The position numbers and the translations under genes were made by a program. Below are positions 19,426-29,860 of a stretch of 56,154 nucleotides of DNA, one piece after another. The first letter of the stretch is position 1; each line of letters starts with the position of its first letter. Under the pieces are notes generated by a model that ran no database searches, had not been told where the DNA came from, and saw only the letters and a list, made by a program, of their open reading frames with translations. This DNA is from Gloeopeniophorella convolvens (taxonomy: Eukaryota > Basidiomycota > Agaricomycetes > Russulales): NCBI GenBank assembly GCA_022496205.1, contig WTXD01000107.1, forward strand, positions 1-56,154, written 5' to 3'.

Positions 19426-20600
19426 GCATAACGTTGTAAGCCAGGCCTGAGCTAGCGAATTGCTGCCGGTTTCAGCGCCGACAGAAGTTACCAGCCGCGC
19501 CATGGCGTGCTTCTTGCCCCCACCCCTGCATGTTTCTGCACGTTCTTTCGGCAGTGCTTTCTAGAAGATCAAATGCCTGCGCCCGAGGGAGACGCTCGGC
19601 AGCATGCGGTCCTGACAGGAAGGGGGTAAAAGGCGCGCCGCGGCACAGCAGCGGCGCCGTTGTGACCGGAGAGGGTGCTGAAATGGGAAGCGCGTGCGTG
19701 TGGTGCATATATTTGAGCGAGGGCGCGCTGGTGCATGTGGTACTGAGACAAGAGAAGATCCAGCTAGACGCCACGAACCAAGAGGGCGGAGAAAGGTTCG
19801 CTGGTAACGCGCTGGGCGCTCGAGGATCTAAACAACCTCGTTAGCGAGGGCGATTCTTGGACACCGCGGGCTGCACCTAGCCCATCGAACCCGCTCCAGG
19901 CACCGCATAAACCGGGAGCAGAGCCCTCCGTCGACCGCTGGGCACGGATTGGCGCCAGCAGCACGCCATGGGTGCGACGTTCACAGAAGACTGCGGCCAC
20001 AGCGAGAACTTGAGAAGCTACAGCAGGCCTCTTTTACCGGCATCTGACCAGCCCAGGACGGCGAGTCACCCGGGCTCAATGCTCGAAGTACATAGCGGGA
20101 TGGAGCTGCCTTGGCAACCGGCCGTATGATAGTCAGAGAGCGTGGATGAGCACGCGTGCCTCGTGATATTCGCAGGACAAATGCTACATCTCGACGGGCG
20201 GCTCGAGAAGGCTGGGATTGCCTGACAGCAACGTGGTATGGCCAGTAAGTAGCAGGCTTGTGAAAGATGTAGGCCTGCCAGGTCTGGTTTGATGAGGCGT
20301 GGCCGGTATGGTTAAGGAGGCGGCTGCGCGGGAGGGCTCAATCCATGGCAAGTAGATGGTTGGGGAGGACTTGAAATAAGAACACCTAGAATGCTCCTTC
20401 CCGGAATTAAAACATAAGCGGTAAGAAGGTGAGGAAACGCTTGCTAACCTCGGGCCTATGCCGGTTCTTGGGCATTAGAAAAAGGTAGCGGCATCGAAGG
20501 GGACAGCTCGATGGAAGGACGTGGTGCTCCTAGCTCACCAGGTCTGTATGACGGGCTCTAGTTCTGTTCAGCGAAAGAGATGTCTGAAAGGGCAGAATGT
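19426..20600. other. No recognisable gene
   Basis: More than 1.1 kb with only short frames on both strands. No family motif, no clear repeat partner inside the window. Confidence 0.4.
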
Positions 20601-20689
20601 GCACCGGAGGAGATGGCCTGAAGATAATCGATGGAACAAGGGGCTGGGATGTGCTTGTGGGACGGAGACGCCTGGGTGACACAACCGGG

Positions 20690-20965
20690 CCGCTGCGCGC
20701 GCGTGCCAGCACTAGCACCGGGGCCCAAGCGTTCAAGCGCTCAAACGGGCTCCGCTATACCGACGTCACCCGTTCAGAGTGCCTCTTCCGTGACATGCAC
20801 ACCATCAAATGGCGGCAAAGCGTGCAGATGCACTTTAACCCCTTCCAACGTGTAGTACCTTTGATCCATGTTTCAGCCCGCAATCGACGCGAAAACCCAG
20901 GTGCCACCATCACCCCCGCGCCGCCGTCACCGCCTACCCCGGGTTTCGGCGACGCTCTCAACGTC
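20690..20965 (+). pseudogene. Plavaka transposase fragment
   Basis: Plavaka is a CACTA-related transposase family of Agaricomycetes. The stretch AFKRSNGLRYTD...LFRDMHTIKWRQSVQ corresponds to the part of the protein just before the conserved intron, where the near-complete copy at 43.5 kb reads WTADWWWKTQ. A GT-AG intron-like segment (about 20818-20876) is followed by ENPGATITP, matching PPGATIAPVILSSD in that copy. The same junction is preserved in the fragment at 29520-29860. Both ends are lost. Confidence 0.6.
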
Positions 20966-21299
20966 TCGTAATCGGATTCGCGTCATTGTGGCGCGCGGCG
21001 AGACGGCGCGACTACTAGGACAGTGCGCAGCTGAGGCTGCGACATACTTGCTGTCACCTCAATTAAATTGAACTCGCGCTCACAACACTCCACTCTGCAA
21101 CCTGTCCTGAACATAGCTGACCACAGATGGTGGTGCTCGGTCATGGATAGGAGCATATAGCCCGGTGGAGCGCACTGGTTGAGCTGATGGTTCGTCTACC
21201 GCCTCATCACGGCTGTCAGCGTGCCCTCGGTCTTTGTAACCGTGGTCATAGCTACTATTGCCAGCGATCAGATTATGAACAAATGTCCAAGGGAAGCAA
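20966..21299. other. No recognisable gene
   Basis: Short interval between a Plavaka remnant and a duplicated promoter-like flank; nothing identified. Confidence 0.4.
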
Positions 21300-21545
21300 A
21301 TGCCCTGGATGGCATTGCTGCGATTACTGACCGCGCCTAAAGAGTATCGCTGTGCCCAGGACGACCGAGGAACGCGGCAGGTGAGCCTTCCCCAAATACA
21401 CGCCCTGCGCTGATCGAAGGTGCAGGGATCCGCGCGACACCCCTCTGTTCGCTGCCTTTTTTACGTTTGCGGCTCGCCTACAAACATAACCTCGCGCAAG
21501 CACTCGTTGGCCGTAGCTCATTGACCCCTCGCGACGCCATCACGC
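21300..21545 (-). repeat. Third, inverted copy of the Spt5-like upstream flank
   Basis: Read on the minus strand this matches 4711-4900 and 33942-34130 (shared GAGTGCTTGCGCGAGG, GGCGAGTCGCAA-like, GGATCCCTGCACC-like words). It precedes the Spt5-like remnant at 21545 in the proper orientation. Confidence 0.6.
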
Positions 21546-22260
21546 GCGAAGACTTCCTCAGTGAGCCCCTTTAGCTCCTTGCGCTGCCCGCAGCTGCTCT
21601 GATACCCTTCAGAAGATCGGGCAGCTTGTAGACCTCAGGGCCGAGCGCGCAGACAACGGTGGGGAGGAAGGGTTGGCGAGCAGGACGAGCGGGGCGCGCC
21701 ATCTCATCCGTCGCGCTGCGCACCCGCGCTCAGCAGAAACGGCGCAGAAACCTTCCTCGGCAACAACGAAGGCCTGGGGAGCTCGCCGCAGCGGTCGAGG
21801 GCGCGGAACGGCGGGCCCAGCCGTTCGGGCCTCAGGCACGCAGCGCGCGCATCGTCCCCGGCGCGCCTGCTATATCCCAGGACCTTCCCCTCCCAGCGAA
21901 GGCCCCGCGCATAGGGCCCCGCGCTACGGCGCGTGCTGGCGAAGGCAAGCCGTTATCGCGCCCGAATCAGCTTCAGCCTGACAAAGGCCCAGACCGGCCA
22001 CGAGCGCGAGGCCGTGTTGCAACTTGCGTGCAAATGCCTCGGTCCTGCAGCGTCCTGGTCACTGGCGGCAGATGGCTGGGCTGGGTCGGCACGGTGACCA
22101 AGGTGGTTGACGCAAGAGACCCTCTGCTGGGGCTCTGCGTCGCTGAGTTCGACGCAGCCTTGCCCGGCTTTCAAAGATCTCGCAACGTTTTTGGTAACGG
22201 GCCTTGCCGCTGTAGAGCTAAGAAGACTGATGTACAAAGCGTTCTCAATTTACTCCCTGT
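21545..22260 (+). pseudogene. Spt5-like protein, internally deleted copy 3
   Basis: The plus strand holds the 5' part of the Spt5-like gene (ARSARIVPGAPAISQDLPL; compare PRNARIVPDTLVASQDLPL at 33.6 kb), then the start of the NGN region, and then jumps at about 22045 straight to the last KOW-type block (VLVTGGRWLGWVGTVTKVVD; compare VLVTDGRWLGWVGKVTKAVD at 31.2-31.3 kb). About 2 kb present in the long copy is absent. The ATG position reads ACGCCATCA where the other copies have ATGTCATCC, so the start is also lost. Sequence continues past the stop with the same 3' flank (GCGTTCTCAA, GTAGATTTTCCTCC) as the long copy. Confidence 0.7.
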
Positions 22261-22289
22261 AGATTTTCCTCCATCGCCCTGGCAGCGTA

Positions 22290-22490
22290 CAGGGAGACCG
22301 ACGACGGCCCGGGGAGCCAGCTATAGCGTGTAAGCCTTCACGGCGACTCTGCTCTAGACGCCTTGAAAATACATAAAAGGCACTGGCTAATGCGCAGCTT
22401 GACAGCAAGACCGCGGGAACGCGCTGCGTATACGCCGCCTGCTCCCTTCCCCTACTTCCAAGCCTCCTTGACACAGCACCGCTCCGCTCA
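22290..22490 (+). promoter_or_regulatory. Duplicated upstream region of the 22491 gene
   Basis: GACGGCCCGGGGAGCCAGCTATAGC here corresponds to 30985-31010 (CGACGGCGGCCCGGGGGGCC, ACTATAGC). The 60 bases just before the ATG (TATACGCCGCCTGCTCCCTT...) are conserved, inverted, at 28625-28680, ahead of the broken paralogue. A TATA-like word lies near 22370 (ACATAAAAGG). Conservation next to two related starts suggests a copied promoter; no initiation site is shown. Confidence 0.45.
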
Positions 22491-23207
22491 ATGGATACCT
22501 CGACATCACCAAGGCTTGGAACGAACACCGCGTCCTCGACAACGGAGGCCAGAGCCGAAGCGGAGGAGCTGGTGGAGGTAGCGGAGATGGGCGAAGCTGG
22601 GTGCGCTGGCACCCCCGCGGAGACCGCAAGGCCGCCTGCATCTCCCTCTGCGGCAGAGGTGATCATGCTCCACGTCGTCCCCGAGTATGAGGTTGCTCAG
22701 CCGCTCGATGAACCGGTCCAATTAAGCCTCTGGCGCATCAAATGTGCCCCCCCAGCACACATGTACGCAGGCCAAGCTGTCAAGGTGTACCTAACCGAGA
22801 ACCCCGGCAACGCCCTTGTCCAGAGGACGCTCGTCGGGTCCCTGGAGTATTACAGGGCCATCTACAATGGCTGGGTCTCCTACGTCTTCTTTGGCCAAGA
22901 CATCAAGGACCCTTTGGGCTCGGAGCAGGACACCTTTGCACTCATCACCTGCCCGCTGAAATGGGCATTCCCTCCTGGCAGCTTCGTCCCACTCCGCACC
23001 GGCAGTGCTGTGGTGCCCCGTGCTGACAACGTCCCTGCCCGCTACCCTAGCTGGGCCAAGAGCCACGATGTGGCCCGCCAAAACGGCCACCCGTGCAAGC
23101 ACATCACCGCTGAAAATGAGGAGCCAGCCACTTTGAATACATCCATAGAGGAGGTGGCCCCGTCTACGATCAATGGAGTACCTATCTTCCCATTCTACTG
23201 GTTTTGA
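22491..23207 (+). CDS. Hypothetical protein, 238 aa
   Basis: Not recognised. Single frame from ATG at 22491 to TGA at 23205-23207. The first 60 residues are Ala/Glu/Thr-rich (TEARAEAEELVEVAEMGE) and probably disordered. Residues 60-200 look like a folded domain with balanced hydrophobic content (VQLSLWRIKCAPPAH, NGWVSYVFFGQDIKDPLG, FALITCPLKWAFPPGSF). There is no signal peptide or membrane helix. The start is supported by the related start MNTSTSPQLGT in the broken paralogue (28610, minus) against MDTSTSPRLGT here, with conserved upstream DNA. The gene follows the deleted Spt5-like copy in the same direction. Confidence 0.6.
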   Translation: MDTSTSPRLGTNTASSTTEARAEAEELVEVAEMGEAGCAGTPAETARPPASPSAAEVIMLHVVPEYEVAQPLDEPVQLSLWRIKCAPPAHMYAGQAVKVYLTENPGNALVQRTLVGSLEYYRAIYNGWVSYVFFGQDIKDPLGSEQDTFALITCPLKWAFPPGSFVPLRTGSAVVPRADNVPARYPSWAKSHDVARQNGHPCKHITAENEEPATLNTSIEEVAPSTINGVPIFPFYWF

Positions 23208-23369
23208 TTTACCATACATGCCTGCTTTCCACGTACGGTTCACCGCTCCTGCTGAAACTCCCGCTATCCCACGCCCATCTGCACCTCCATCAACCCTCTT
23301 CCTTACCTTACCTAGCTGCTCTGCCGCCGTAGCTACAAAGCAGCTTAGCAATATGTAGTAATTTGATCG

Positions 23370-23545
23370 GCTGCCACACACGCTTGAAATCACGCGCGCA
23401 CAACGCTGACTTTCCAAGCGAGCGTGGGGAGAGCTCGCACACACACGCCGTGCGCTCGATCCGATCGCAACACACCCAAGCATAGTGATTATATCATGGA
23501 TGCTCAGCGGTATAAATTGGTTATATTTATGACATTCAATCGGTG
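23370..23545. repeat. Dispersed GC core / TATA repeat, rearranged copy
   Basis: On the minus strand, 23485-23370 carries the core (TTGCGATCGGATCGAGCGCA ... GAGCTCTCCCC ... GATTTCAAGCGTGTG). The TATA-containing part (GCGGTATAAATTGGTTATATTT) lies next to it at 23505-23530 on the plus strand, so the two halves are head to head here. Confidence 0.5.
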
Positions 23546-24669
23546 GCACTTCAACAGCACAAGAGTTTTTAGAACAGCCAGACCAGTGCCGGCCATCACC
23601 GGCCGGCGCCAACAATCATACTTCTCGCGCGCGACACGAAATGCGTGCGACTCTGGCAGATAAAAAAGGATCGACGCAGCTGCGATGACAAGGGACGTAC
23701 CTGTAGCCCTCCAATCATATGCTTCCGTTTGTTCTCACGCCGGGGCGCTTCCGCCAGCTTCCGCCGCTCCAGGCCCGCCGGACGAGTCACTCCTTCAAGC
23801 TGCTCACTCTTCTCGCGCCCGCTCCTCCTCGGTATCCCACCTGGGCTCATCAAGTTAACTATTGATCTCATTCGATGAAGTTTCTCTGCGGCGTCTCCCA
23901 GCTGCGTCTCCTCTCATGCATCTGGCTGTTTATCTGAATTCTCCTGGGCGCGCACTTCTCGATCGCCCCCTCCCGCATACGTTGGCAGTATTCCAGTGCA
24001 CCTCGCGGGCACCACAGCATGCGACCTCAAGCTTCACGGCCCGCACATCACTTCCTCTCCTCCTATCACGATGCCACCGCCAGAGCACCGCCATCTTGCC
24101 AGGTCGCCATCAGCTGTTCGGACGCAAGGCCTCCGCTCCGCGCGTGGACCCGGACAACGGTGACCCGGCACATTTCGCCCGCGTGGCTCCGTCGCAATGA
24201 GCATCGAAACCTGCTGCGCTGCTACCACTGCGGACCTTACGCAGAAATGCAGAGGTGGCGAAGCACGGCGATGCACGGCGATGCAACCCCTGCTACGATG
24301 CAGCTACGCCCTGGCGAGCGTAGCCCCAAGGGGCAGGTCGGGGGTGGCAAGCCCGTCGCATACAAGGTTCCCGCCGCCCCACCGCCCCGCGAGCCACGAG
24401 CGACGCTTCCATAGCTAACGAGGTTGCCAATGCGCGCCGCGCTTGCCGGCATCCCCGCCGGCGAGGGCAGCGGCCCTGCCTTCACGACACCTCTGCTGCC
24501 GTGCCTTATCATGCAGCGCCTCCCTTGCATCCTCAGGCAGCGATGCATGTCACCTTGAGCTACCGCCGTGCCGTTGGATGCTGGGCTTATTGTTCGAGAA
24601 TGGGGGTGTTGAATGCGCGGTCGATTTGCGGCGGGCGCTGCATTTGCAAGCCGCACCTAGAATATGCCA
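23546..24669. other. No recognisable gene
   Basis: Open frames up to 139 codons exist on both strands (for example 24656-24237 minus, 24019-24414 plus), but compositions look like GC-rich noise and no motif was recognised. Confidence 0.4.
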
Positions 24670-24760
24670 TCTGCTAGCCACGGGTCTATAATAAAAGCAC
24701 TTTGATTTGGCGCGGCGGACGCTTGAAATCAGGCGCGTGTGCGACGGAGAAGGGAAATGG
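24670..24760 (-). repeat. Dispersed repeat, partial inverted copy left of the TET/JBP gene
   Basis: Minus strand CTGATTTCAAGCGTCCG ... CCAAATCAA...CTTTTATTATAGACCC matches the distal part of the copy at 27619-27830 (GTGGTTTCAAGCTTGCG ... CCAATCAATATAGTTTTATTATGGACTC). It points away from the dioxygenase gene, and the copy at 27145-27330 points away on the other side. Confidence 0.45.
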
Positions 24761-25034
24761 CGAGCGCGGGGCCCCGTTGGTCGAACTCGGTGCTGCTAAA
24801 TCTGCGGGCCTCCGCCGCTAGCGCCACCTGCCCTGTGCGAAAACGCGCGGCCCCGGGCCGGGGCGCTGCGCGCCGCGCGGAATCGCGATCACGTGGGCCG
24901 CGAAACCAACATGCACAAAGCGCGCGCGCCTCGGCACGAGCGTTTTTTCTTCGCTGACACGACACAGCTGCTGAGCCGCTATGCCCCAGGTGAGCACGCC
25001 TCCCTCCCCTGTGCCCACCTCCTCCTATCTCCCA

Positions 25035-25145
25035 GGGCCATGCTTCCGCGGATGGCCCTCTTGGCCTGATGCGTCGCACCCCTCCCTCTGCTTTCCGGGG
25101 CATGCTTCTGTGGATGGCCCTCTTGGCCCGATGCGTCGCACCCCT
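25035..25145 (+). repeat. Two-unit tandem repeat of about 57 bp
   Basis: GGGCCATGCTTCCGCGGATG ... GGCCTGATGCGTCGCACC (25038-25082) is repeated as GGGGCATGCTTCTGTGGATG ... GGCCCGATGCGTCGCACC (25095-25143). It lies in what would be the 5' part of the dioxygenase gene. Confidence 0.7.
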
Positions 25146-25268
25146 TCCCCCCGCCCTCTGGGCCCACAGGCGGCCCTCTCGCCCAAGCGCTGCAGACCGG
25201 CTGCTACCCTGCCGCCCGCCGCCGTGCCGCAGCACTAGCCTACGTTTGCTGACCCAGCTGCTTTGCAG

Positions 25269-27119
25269 ACTTCGTCGAACGCCCTTGGCCTCGCTGTTGG
25301 CCGGCAGGTGAGCGCAAGGCTCGCCTCGGCATACCCCCCCCCAACTCACCCCCGCCAGGCACGCCCCGAGGCCTTAACGGTCGAGACCGGGGTCTACTTT
25401 GGCGACCTGATCAAGCAGGCCGTGGAGCTTTTCGACGACGCCGGCCCCGCCTTGAGCCCTCCCGCGAGCCCGCTCTCTCCGCTCTCCCCGCTCTCCCTTG
25501 CCAAGCCGTATGCAAGCCCGCCTGCGTTGCCTGCGCTTCAGCTCGCGCCCCCTATAGCCGGCGCCGGCCTTCCCAGCGCCGCTGTCGACCCTGCTTTGCT
25601 GGTTGCTGCCCTTGAAGGGCTTTCCTCGACAGGTGAGCCGCCCGCCTCTTAGCCCGCGCAGCTATCTAAAACCCGGAGCAGCCCTGGCTTCCACCGGCGT
25701 CGGCGCTCCCCGCGCGCGTTCTGCATCGTCCCGGAGGCGGGCGAACCGCAAGAAAGCCAAAGGCGCGCCGCCTCCCGGCGCCAGCCGCCCGCAAGGCGCG
25801 CCCGCTCTAGAAGCCTGCGGTCAAACAGGGCTTCTCGCACCCGCGCCTGCTGCGTCGCTGTGCGCAGCGCCGGTGCCTCAAGCCGACGGCGCGGCACCGG
25901 CGGGCTCTCCCCCTCAGAAGCGCCCCTGCTTGGCCTGGACAAGCCGCTTCAGCGCGGCAACGTCAACCGTTGTTGACGGCTTTCAAGCCCGCTCGCTCGC
26001 CGCCACATCCACCGGGTACAAGGGCCTGCACCTTAGCAGCTGCAGCAACCTTGATCGCCCTGGCCTTCGCTACATCGAATGGGACGGGGTGTACGCTCCG
26101 CTCCACCTTCTCCCATGCGCCGAGCTGACAGCTGCACAGCGCGCCGCACGTGGTGCTCGACAGTGAGCGGCGAATCATCGTCACCTTCGTTGGTCCCCCC
26201 AAGGACCGGAGCGCCACGGCAGAGGGCGGGGCGTGGGCGGATGCGGTCGGCAGAGCGGCCGCGCTGTTCGAGCACCTCCGCACATCCACGCCCCGGTCGG
26301 CGTTCTTCAACAGCAGCAAAGGGCCGCCGCGGAGAGGCGGCTTTGCTGCGGTCTCGTTCGGGCTATCATACGGCGGTGGCCAGGAGGTGCGCGGCGCACA
26401 CCCTCACCCCGAGCCTTGCCGCTCGCGCTCAACTTGGCGCGCAGGACCCGGGGCGCCTCAGCCGGCGTGGCCCGAAGGGCCGCGTCATAGACGCCCTCCT
26501 CTCATCAAGCGACGTTGGGCGGATCGCGGGTTTTCAAAGCAGTGAGTTCCCGCGGCACCTTGCGGCCCAGAGCTCACCGGCAGCAGGCGCGCTCAGGTAC
26601 TGGTATCCCCTTGCGCTTTCCCACATGCGGCGGTCGATCAAACCGCTGACGAGGTCCAAGCCTGTCAACTTCGAGCACAGCGAATACCCTACGGCCACCG
26701 CAAACCTCGGGCCGCAGACCGTCTGCCTTGGGCACAACGACAGCACGAACTACCCGTCGCTCCCGTGCGCGGTGACTGCCATGGGCAGCTTCGATCCTGA
26801 TTTAGGCGGCCACCTCGTTCTCCCAGACCTCAACATCAAGGTGCGGTTCCCTGCCGGCTGCACGGTCCTGCTGCCTTCTGCAGGCCTCCGCCACGGCAAC
26901 ACCCCCATCAGCGAGGGTGAGACGCGCTATTCATTCACGCAGTACTGCCCAGGCGGCCTTCTTCGCTGGGTGCGCTACGGGCTTAGGCCGAAGAAGGGCC
27001 TTGATGCCGCCAAGGTGCGCGAGATAGATGCCACCAGCGACGACGGGTGGGGCGCGCAGCTCTCCCGCTTTTCGAAGCTGGAGGAGATTGTGGAGGACAG
27101 GCGCCGAGCTTCCCTCTGA
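25269..27119 (+). CDS. TET/JBP-type 2-oxoglutarate/Fe(II) dioxygenase
   Basis: TET/JBP enzymes oxidise methylated cytosine or thymine in DNA using Fe(II) and 2-oxoglutarate; the family is amplified in Agaricomycetes and often linked to transposons. Two 3' exons are clear: 26132-26386 and 26445-27119, joined in phase by GT-AG introns (26089-26131 and 26387-26444). Upstream coding probably starts in 25269-25307, 25359-25632 and 25662-26088, but the phase between the last two does not close, so the N-terminus is uncertain (a low-complexity Pro/Ser/Ala region). Domain signs in order: GLRYIEWDG, VVLDSERRIIV, FGLSYGGGQ, GRIAGFQSSEF, HNDSTNYPSLPCAV with the metal-binding H-x-D, GSFDPDLGGHLVLPDLN, LPSAGLRHGN with the second metal-binding His, and ETRYSFTQY with the Arg expected to bind 2-oxoglutarate. 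All catalytic positions are intact and the last 225 codons are uninterrupted to a TGA at 27119. No KDZ transposase was seen nearby. Family call is from memory of homologues. Confidence 0.8.
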
Positions 27120-27144
27120 GGGCTTTCGGCTGGTGCGCTGAGAG

Positions 27145-27330
27145 GGAGCGGGGCGCGTTGTAGCCGAGTTGCGTGTGCGGCGCGCGTGGCCGAGCTCTCC
27201 CCGCAGCCTCAGCACTGCGCGCGGGGTTTCGAGCGCGCGTAGCAGCCAGCTGCAGCGCATACGCCACGGAAACTACGTAACATAAGCTAGCTGTATTTAC
27301 AACCCGCGAACGATGCGCATCTGCCATGAA
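27145..27330 (+). repeat. Dispersed GC core / TATA repeat, diverged copy right of the TET/JBP gene
   Basis: GCCGAGCTCTCCCCGCAG, GGGTTTCGAGCGCGCG, GCTGTATTTACAACCCGCGAACG and GCGCATCTGCCATGAATC follow in the same order as the copies at 2725 and 27619. It begins less than 30 bp after the stop codon of the dioxygenase. Confidence 0.5.
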
Positions 27331-27618
27331 TCTGACTGTGCGTCCAGCAGGGCGAGCGGGCCTCGATGACGCGGGGCACGCGCATGGTCGCATCAGCCGG
27401 AAGGTGACCCATGATCTCCGCGGGGGTGCTGGCACGCTCGGCTTCGCCTATCTTTTTTTTTTTAACTCTGCATTTGTACACTGCAGCAAGCAATGCTACG
27501 CTAATATGCGGTCGTCGAGTATCTACGACAATACTGGGTCGGGGGTATGGTTGTGATCTAGGTATGCATGTATGAATATTAATAAGATATGAGTGCTGTG
27601 CCAGGAAATGGTTGCGAG

Positions 27619-27830
27619 TGTTGCGATCGGATCGCGCGCGCAGCGCGTGTGCGCGAGCTTTCCCCGCACTCGCTCGGAAAATCAGCGTCGTGCGCGCGTG
27701 GTTTCAAGCTTGCGCGGCAGCCAATCAATATAGTTTTATTATGGACTCTAAGTAGCATAAAAGCGATGTACTTACGATGCGCAAACGCTGCGCGTTCGCC
27801 GAGAATCGACCGTATATTCAACAGCAAGTG
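27619..27830 (+). repeat. Dispersed GC core / TATA / palindrome repeat
   Basis: Best match to 2725-2935: TTGCGATCGGATCGCGCGCG core, GAGCTTTCCCCGCACTCGC, GTAGCATAAAAGCGATG, GCAAACGCTGCGCGTTCGC (palindrome with one mismatch) and GTATATTCAAC. Confidence 0.6.
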
Positions 27831-27879
27831 GTATGGCAGCATCGTTATAGGTGGTCTGGCCGCTCTGGCCGGGGGACCA

Positions 27880-28216
27880 TGCAGCAGTGCGTAGGTTGTA
27901 TGAACGCGAGCATTTCTGTAGCTCCAAAGGAGTTTTGCGAGTGAGTAACCTCGGTCGATGGGTCGGAGGTGGGTGGTTCGTGCTGCTTTGAAAATCGGGC
28001 ATTCGCAAACGACGTATTCTGGCGTTTGCAGCGAGGGAGGGTTTGACGGTGAGCCACACACACAAGGCACGGGGCGTCTGGCGCGGGAAAGAAGCAGGCG
28101 GCGTAGGAACCTGTGAACGCATGGCCAGTGAGGAGGCGAATGAAGGTGCAAAATACGGACCAGGGAGCTTTGCGTTTTCGCGTTGCTTCAACGGCCGGGG
28201 GGGGGGGGGTTGGCAA
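27880..28216 (-). pseudogene. LINE-type retrotransposon 3' fragment
   Basis: Minus-strand residues FIRLLTGHAFTGSY followed, in a second frame, by PVPCVCGS ... QTPEYVVCECPIFKAAR and SLAKLLW resemble the region after the RNase H domain of fungal non-LTR (Tad-like) elements, where a CxC...H/YxxxCxC cluster probably binds zinc. One frameshift separates the two blocks (near 28100). Reverse transcriptase, endonuclease and poly-A tail are not found, so this is an isolated scrap. Confidence 0.55.
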
Positions 28217-28399
28217 GGCCCAGGTAGGCCCGGCCGCGGTGGGTCGATACGTGCCAGCGCGTTGCCACGTGGCGATAGCTGCCTCCTTGTTTCACATTCG
28301 TTGCTGTGTGAGCGTATGTGGTTCGCGCTGGTTTGGGTGTAGAGGGAGGGCCGCGCCAGTTCGTGCGAGTGTGTCTGCTCGCTCGTTCCCAGGGATCCC

Positions 28400-28690
28400 A
28401 GCATGAATGCATGACCGGGGCACCGTCTGATTTCGATGTGCAGATCTCCTTGGAGCGAGAGGAGATTGTCGGCAGTTTGCTTGAAATGAGGGGAACGACG
28501 TTGGGCGGCATGTGAACGGGCGCAGCTTCGCTTATCTCCGTTGTCTCCAACGCCTCATCCATTCTGGCTCCGGCGATCGTTCCCAACTGCGGCGATGTCG
28601 AGGTATTCATTGGGCAGAGCCTAGTGCTGTATCAGGGAGGCTTAGAGGTAGAGGAAGGGAGTAGGCGGTGTATACTCAGGCAATATGGGC
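28400..28690 (-). pseudogene. Broken paralogue of the 22491 gene with its upstream region
   Basis: The minus-strand start at 28610 reads MNTSTSPQLGT and the upstream 60 bases match those of the gene at 22491 (TATACACCGCCTACTCCCTT here). After about 40 residues (ETTEISEAAPVHMPP) resemblance to the paralogue is lost, so only the 5' end was duplicated or has survived. Confidence 0.55.
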
Positions 28691-29519
28691 TTTGCTGTAG
28701 TTTTACTGCCAAGTTACTGTACACTTCAACCAGCATGAAAATACTACAGCCGGGGTTTCGGGGATGCCCGCCCAACGAGGTGCCATCAGTGATGAGCACG
28801 AAAAGGGTAGGTTTGACTTCGATTCAACCCGTAACTTATTGCATACAAGCCTACTCCACCTAGGCTGCCAAGCTACGCATTGCTGCGATGCAAATGGACG
28901 GATACATGGTGCTACGCGCTACGGGCTATAGCTGCTCCTGAACCGCTGCGATGAACGGGCCCGCTGTCCACCTCTAAGCCCTGCCAAGCCACCGCCGTGC
29001 TGCGCGGCTTGGACCTCTGATGGCTGGGCCTATAGCACGTGATCCAATGAGCGCCCAAGCCATGCCCGCAAGAATGGTGGCGCGGCGTGATCGCGGCGGA
29101 TGAACCGGCGCCGGCTTACCTGCAACGTGATAGCTCTAAAGCTGCTGCGCCGGCCAGAACGACCCCGCTAGCATTGAAGTTGGTGACCCGTGAATCAGCA
29201 GAGACCTAATGAGATATAGCGGGGTGAACCAGCATAAAAAAGGAGTATTGATATCGCTTGCACGTACGTAGCGCCATAGGGGAGCGGGAGGGGACTTGGC
29301 AGGGTGCAAGGCAGCTCATGCTGCGCTGAGCTTGAGTAGAAGCGTCAGAACGGGTCGAGGCTTGCTCCTGTACAAAAAGGCTAAAGCATGCCAGGAGCAA
29401 TGCTCGAGGATGATCGATTCGCGATCGACGAGCGCGAGCACGGCTCAATCGACCGTGTGACATTCTCCTTCAGCGTCCGCCAGCTGCGGCTGTACGCTTC
29501 CTTGGGCGCGCCCCATCTA
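28691..29519. other. No recognisable gene
   Basis: Short frames only. A CTACGCGCTACGGGCTATAG stretch near 28905 faintly recalls the CTATG arrays. Nothing else identified. Confidence 0.4.
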
Positions 29520-29860
29520 CCATTTAGCAATCAGCTGCAGTGCCTTTCAGGCGGGCTGCTGGCAGGTACGCGAGGAGAATACCTGCACAAACCAAAGGTT
29601 TGCGGCAGATCTCCCGCGGTACGCTGCCGATTGTCACGTAAACAGGGTGTGCTTCCTTGTCGCGAGATCGAGCTAGCTGCGTCTTTTCGGTGGGTGCGAT
29701 CGGGATGGTGGTGGCGCCTGGTTTTTCGCGCTCGATCGCAGGCTGAAGCACGGGTCAAAAATGCAATGCATCGGAAGGGGTTAGAACGTACTTGCATGCG
29801 CCGCCATTTGCAGATGCGCATACCATGGAAGAGGCGCCCTAAGCAGGCGGCGCCAGCGCA
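29520..29860 (-). pseudogene. Plavaka transposase fragment
   Basis: On the minus strand a K-W-R motif precedes an intron-like GT...AG segment (about 29800-29750), then KPGATTIPIAPTEKTQLARS, KEAHPVYVTIGSVPREICRK and ILLAYLPAARLKG. These match the near-complete copy (GATIAPVILSSDQTHLSV, KKAWPVYLTLGNISADIRRQ, ILIGYLPVCKM) and keep the same intron position. Stops and truncation on both sides show it is dead. Plus-strand open frames over it are shadows. Confidence 0.7.

Noticed and set aside
24970..27330. KDZ transposase next to the TET/JBP gene
   Set aside because: Expected from known linkage, but no KDZ-like motif was found on either strand near the gene.
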